DNA from: Bradysia coprophila
Taxonomy: Eukaryota > Arthropoda > Insecta > Diptera > Sciaridae
Length of the DNA: 64,000 nucleotides
Assembly: GCF_014529535.1 (NCBI RefSeq)
Contig: NW_023503423.1
Location: forward strand, 6,062,473-6,126,472
Reading direction: 5' to 3'
This document shows positions 61,801 through 64,000 of this stretch, in pieces. The notes under the pieces are model-generated. The model made no database searches, was not told where the DNA came from, and worked only from the letters and a program-made list of their open reading frames with translations. The translations under genes and the position numbers were made by a program. Numbering within the stretch: the stretch's first letter is position 1; the number at the start of each line of letters is the position of its first letter.

Positions 61801-61965
61801 AAAGTAAACTTTAATGACTGGTGGCAGATCCCTCTATTTACATTCAAATCAAATAAATTCCTACGAATCGTGTCACTGACAGCCAACAAACAAATTGAAT
61901 TTTAACTAAATTGACACGTCGACTATCGAATCGAAACAACCCGAAAAGTCGTTGACCATTGAATC

Positions 61966-64000
61966 TCACGAATACTTAATGATGTGTTGTTCCAAGTCAA
62001 TGATCTGTGTCATCACCGAGCTCATAACGAATTCCGTCGAACAAATGATACGATTTGGTTTGCCCGGTCGCATTAGATCGCTTAACAAATGCAAGTCCTG
62101 TGCACAGCTCAATACAATATAACTGGCCGGCTTCTGTGCATTCGTTTCGGATATACGAGCGGCCGACAAACGATTTTTGTCTACCCGTCCACCGCTGGAT
62201 TCGATCATTGACGTTAATATCGACCTACTCGGTCGAACCGTTGGCGTAAGAAAAAATGTTTTACCTTCGAACAGCGTGCGACGCGACGACGATGAAATCG
62301 TTTTCTGTATGTCCGCTTTGAATGTCTGCTTGAATTTGGGATCGTTGATTTCGTAACCGTCAATCGGTAGAAATTTACCGGCTTTGGCACTTTCGACTAT
62401 CCATTTGGACGATAAAATGTGGTCGACAACGCTTAGCGCGACCAAAAGTTTACAGCTTCGTACCAGACGAGTTACCACCAAGTGTGTTGCGTCTGAGGGA
62501 TTTTCAACTATTTCGCCGCCAAGAGATCTGAAAATCAATTTTGGTTGGTGCCAACAATTCAAAAACTAATTTCTCGCAAAGCAAACTCACTTTACAGCTC
62601 TCGTCAATCCATCAATGTTATCGACTTGCGAAAATATAATTTTCGGTGCGTTGTCTGCTTCCAGAGGCTCAGTACACATTATGTCATCGGGAATCTCTTC
62701 CAGTGGCGGAATTGTACGCATTTTTTTCACCTTAGGTTCGGCAGGTGGTTCTGAATTGTGTCGTTTAACTCGCTCGTGAGATTCTTGGGTAAGGTTGATT
62801 GGCGATTTCCAGGCAGCTGAAATTTGGAAGATGGTTAAACATCGGAGAATTTTCAAGTTGGCTGAGATATGAGACTGGACATGGACAAGGAGATACTTAC
62901 TCATCAAATGGGGAACAAGGCCATAGTCAATCCGGAAAGGTCCTGTGATGTTATACTGCTGGTATTTGGCTGTTTCAAACTGAGACATGCCACTCAAATT
63001 ACCCAGCAAAATGTCACTGAGCCAAACTGTATTCACAACGGGAATGTTCCAGTCTTTGGCTCGCTTGTACTTCGGACCATCCGGTTTCTTACAAATCAGC
63101 ACCGTATTGTGTCGGCTCAAATACGTTGTGAGCATAGCGCCTGATTCGTCAATCATGTTCTTAATACGAACTCGTTCTTCGCCCTCAAAGCCGGATATGC
63201 CGATGATATGACGCGTTGCTGGTCGTTGCGTTCCGAATGTACTTGGCATTGGTAGATGCAATGCTTGCCAGGGTGGTACAACTTGTTTTTTCATAACCGT
63301 GTCATTCAGCCAGTAAGCAGTAACGCATCGCTTCGAATCACGAATTGCTTGCATTACCACGCCGTGCCGTTGGGTACGACAAAGTACATGTGTCACGCGT
63401 GGACAATACATTTGCTCGATCTCACCGCCATGTCGTTGAATCAGTTCTTTCCATTCGGGTAACATTTCTTCGCAGATCTCATCGTATTCGACAATGAAAA
63501 ACGTACATCCCAACAGGAACAGAGCTGGTGGAAGCTTCAAATTCGGATTGTGACCGTAGAACTGTGGACGTTGTAATGGTGGACGACCAGGACTGGTGGG
63601 CAGAAACGGTGGTTTGATGCTTGATGGCGAATGGGAAACTGCGGCAGACGGTGTGGCAGGTTGTTGAATTTGACTAACTACAGGCGTTGCGGGTGCACTA
63701 TTTGTTATATTTCCCAAAGTACGACGTTGTACTACTTGCTGCTGAACTTGCTGTTGTTGTTGCTGAATGGCAGCCAATTCTTGTGGTGTTCGCTGTACGG
63801 TCGATTGATTTAAAGCCGCATTGTGCTGGGCAGTCATCAATCTTAATGTACCTGCTGCAGAGGGTTCGGTTGGTGATTCCGGAATATTTGGAGTACTGCC
63901 ATTGTTGCTCAAGCGATTGCTTAACATGTTGGCAAGTGCCGTTTTTGTCTTCGAATTCATCGAAGCCTGTGAATTCGGATCTTGCGCAATTTGAATTTGA
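61966..64000 (-). CDS. Ptip: PTIP (PAXIP1) homologue, C-terminal four BRCT domains (partial, continues right)
   Basis: PTIP is a nuclear BRCT protein of the MLL3/4-type (Trr in flies) H3K4 methyltransferase complex and the DNA-damage response. Three exons are visible: 62901-64000 (open at the edge), 62591-62816 and 61966-62527, joined in phase. From an internal Met at 63960 there are 615 residues; the frame stays open to the edge, so the N-terminal BRCT pair lies outside. A Gln-rich, Pro-rich linker comes first (QQQQQVQQQVVQ). Four BRCT repeats follow: one with VTHVLC and AYWLND, a second with LICKKPDGPKYKRAKDW and VNTVWLSD, a third with LGGEIVENPSDATHLV, and a fourth with SSGGRVDKNRLS and PNRIICSTEFVM. 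The last tandem pair is the phosphopeptide-binding unit in vertebrates. A basic KRHNSEP/KVKKMR stretch between pairs may be a nuclear signal. Confidence 0.92.

Larger units (their letters stand above)
57211..61965. other. Intergenic region between mRpS18A and PTIP
   Basis: Contains the second copy of the 1.3-kb dispersed repeat and small repeats, including a 31-bp sequence (ATGATCGAGTCTGGTTTTTG...) found at both 58841 and 61087. A TTTTAG acceptor-like site followed by a 76-codon frame (60280-60510, minus) is unsupported by any domain. Otherwise I see nothing specific. The mRpS18A promoter should lie just right of 57210. Confidence 0.5.

Overview
The window looks like AT-rich nuclear DNA from a dipteran insect. 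The evidence is short spliced introns, animal gene families (SPECC1L/cytospin, CCDC115, IMPACT, a Tret1-type sugar porter, mRpS18A, PTIP), an animal-type initiator tRNA-Met with C33 and A54, and dense MITE and foldback repeats. A lower (nematoceran) fly is my guess; nothing in the sequence proves it.

Layout. Positions 1-24772 (minus strand) hold the 5' part of a long SPECC1L-type gene. Six coding exons join in frame. An alternative first exon at 3071-3487 would start a shorter isoform. The introns, one of about 15.6 kb, contain a hAT MITE with a perfect 8-bp target duplication, several foldbacks and a tRNA-Cys gene. Positions 24773-43261 hold no protein gene I can support. This stretch has a second tRNA-Cys, a 1.2-kb terminal-inverted-repeat element, several long foldbacks, a perfect 216-bp palindrome carrying a tRNA-3'-half-like sequence, and an 18-bp minisatellite. 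Positions 43262-45201 carry three identical initiator tRNA-Met genes. Between and beyond them lie minus-strand coding remnants or unrecognised exons.

From 46298 the window becomes gene-dense: an unrecognised two-exon gene (-), CCDC115 (+), IMPACT (+), a sugar porter (-), mRpS18A (-), and the C-terminal part of PTIP (-), which runs off the right edge. The sugar porter has an unusually long external loop with six N-glycosylation sequons and a long polar tail. A roughly 20-bp minisatellite lies 5' of it and has been split by two insertions, one of them a 178-bp MITE also found at 22591.

The protein genes are unrelated housekeeping or cytoskeletal genes: V-ATPase assembly, translational stress control, mitochondrial translation, DNA damage/chromatin, sugar transport and actin-microtubule crosslinking. 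I see no operon-like or island-like system. The most notable material is repeat architecture, the tRNA-half palindrome, the alternative cytospin promoter structure, and the unrecognised or broken minus-strand coding region at 44.1-47.0 kb.
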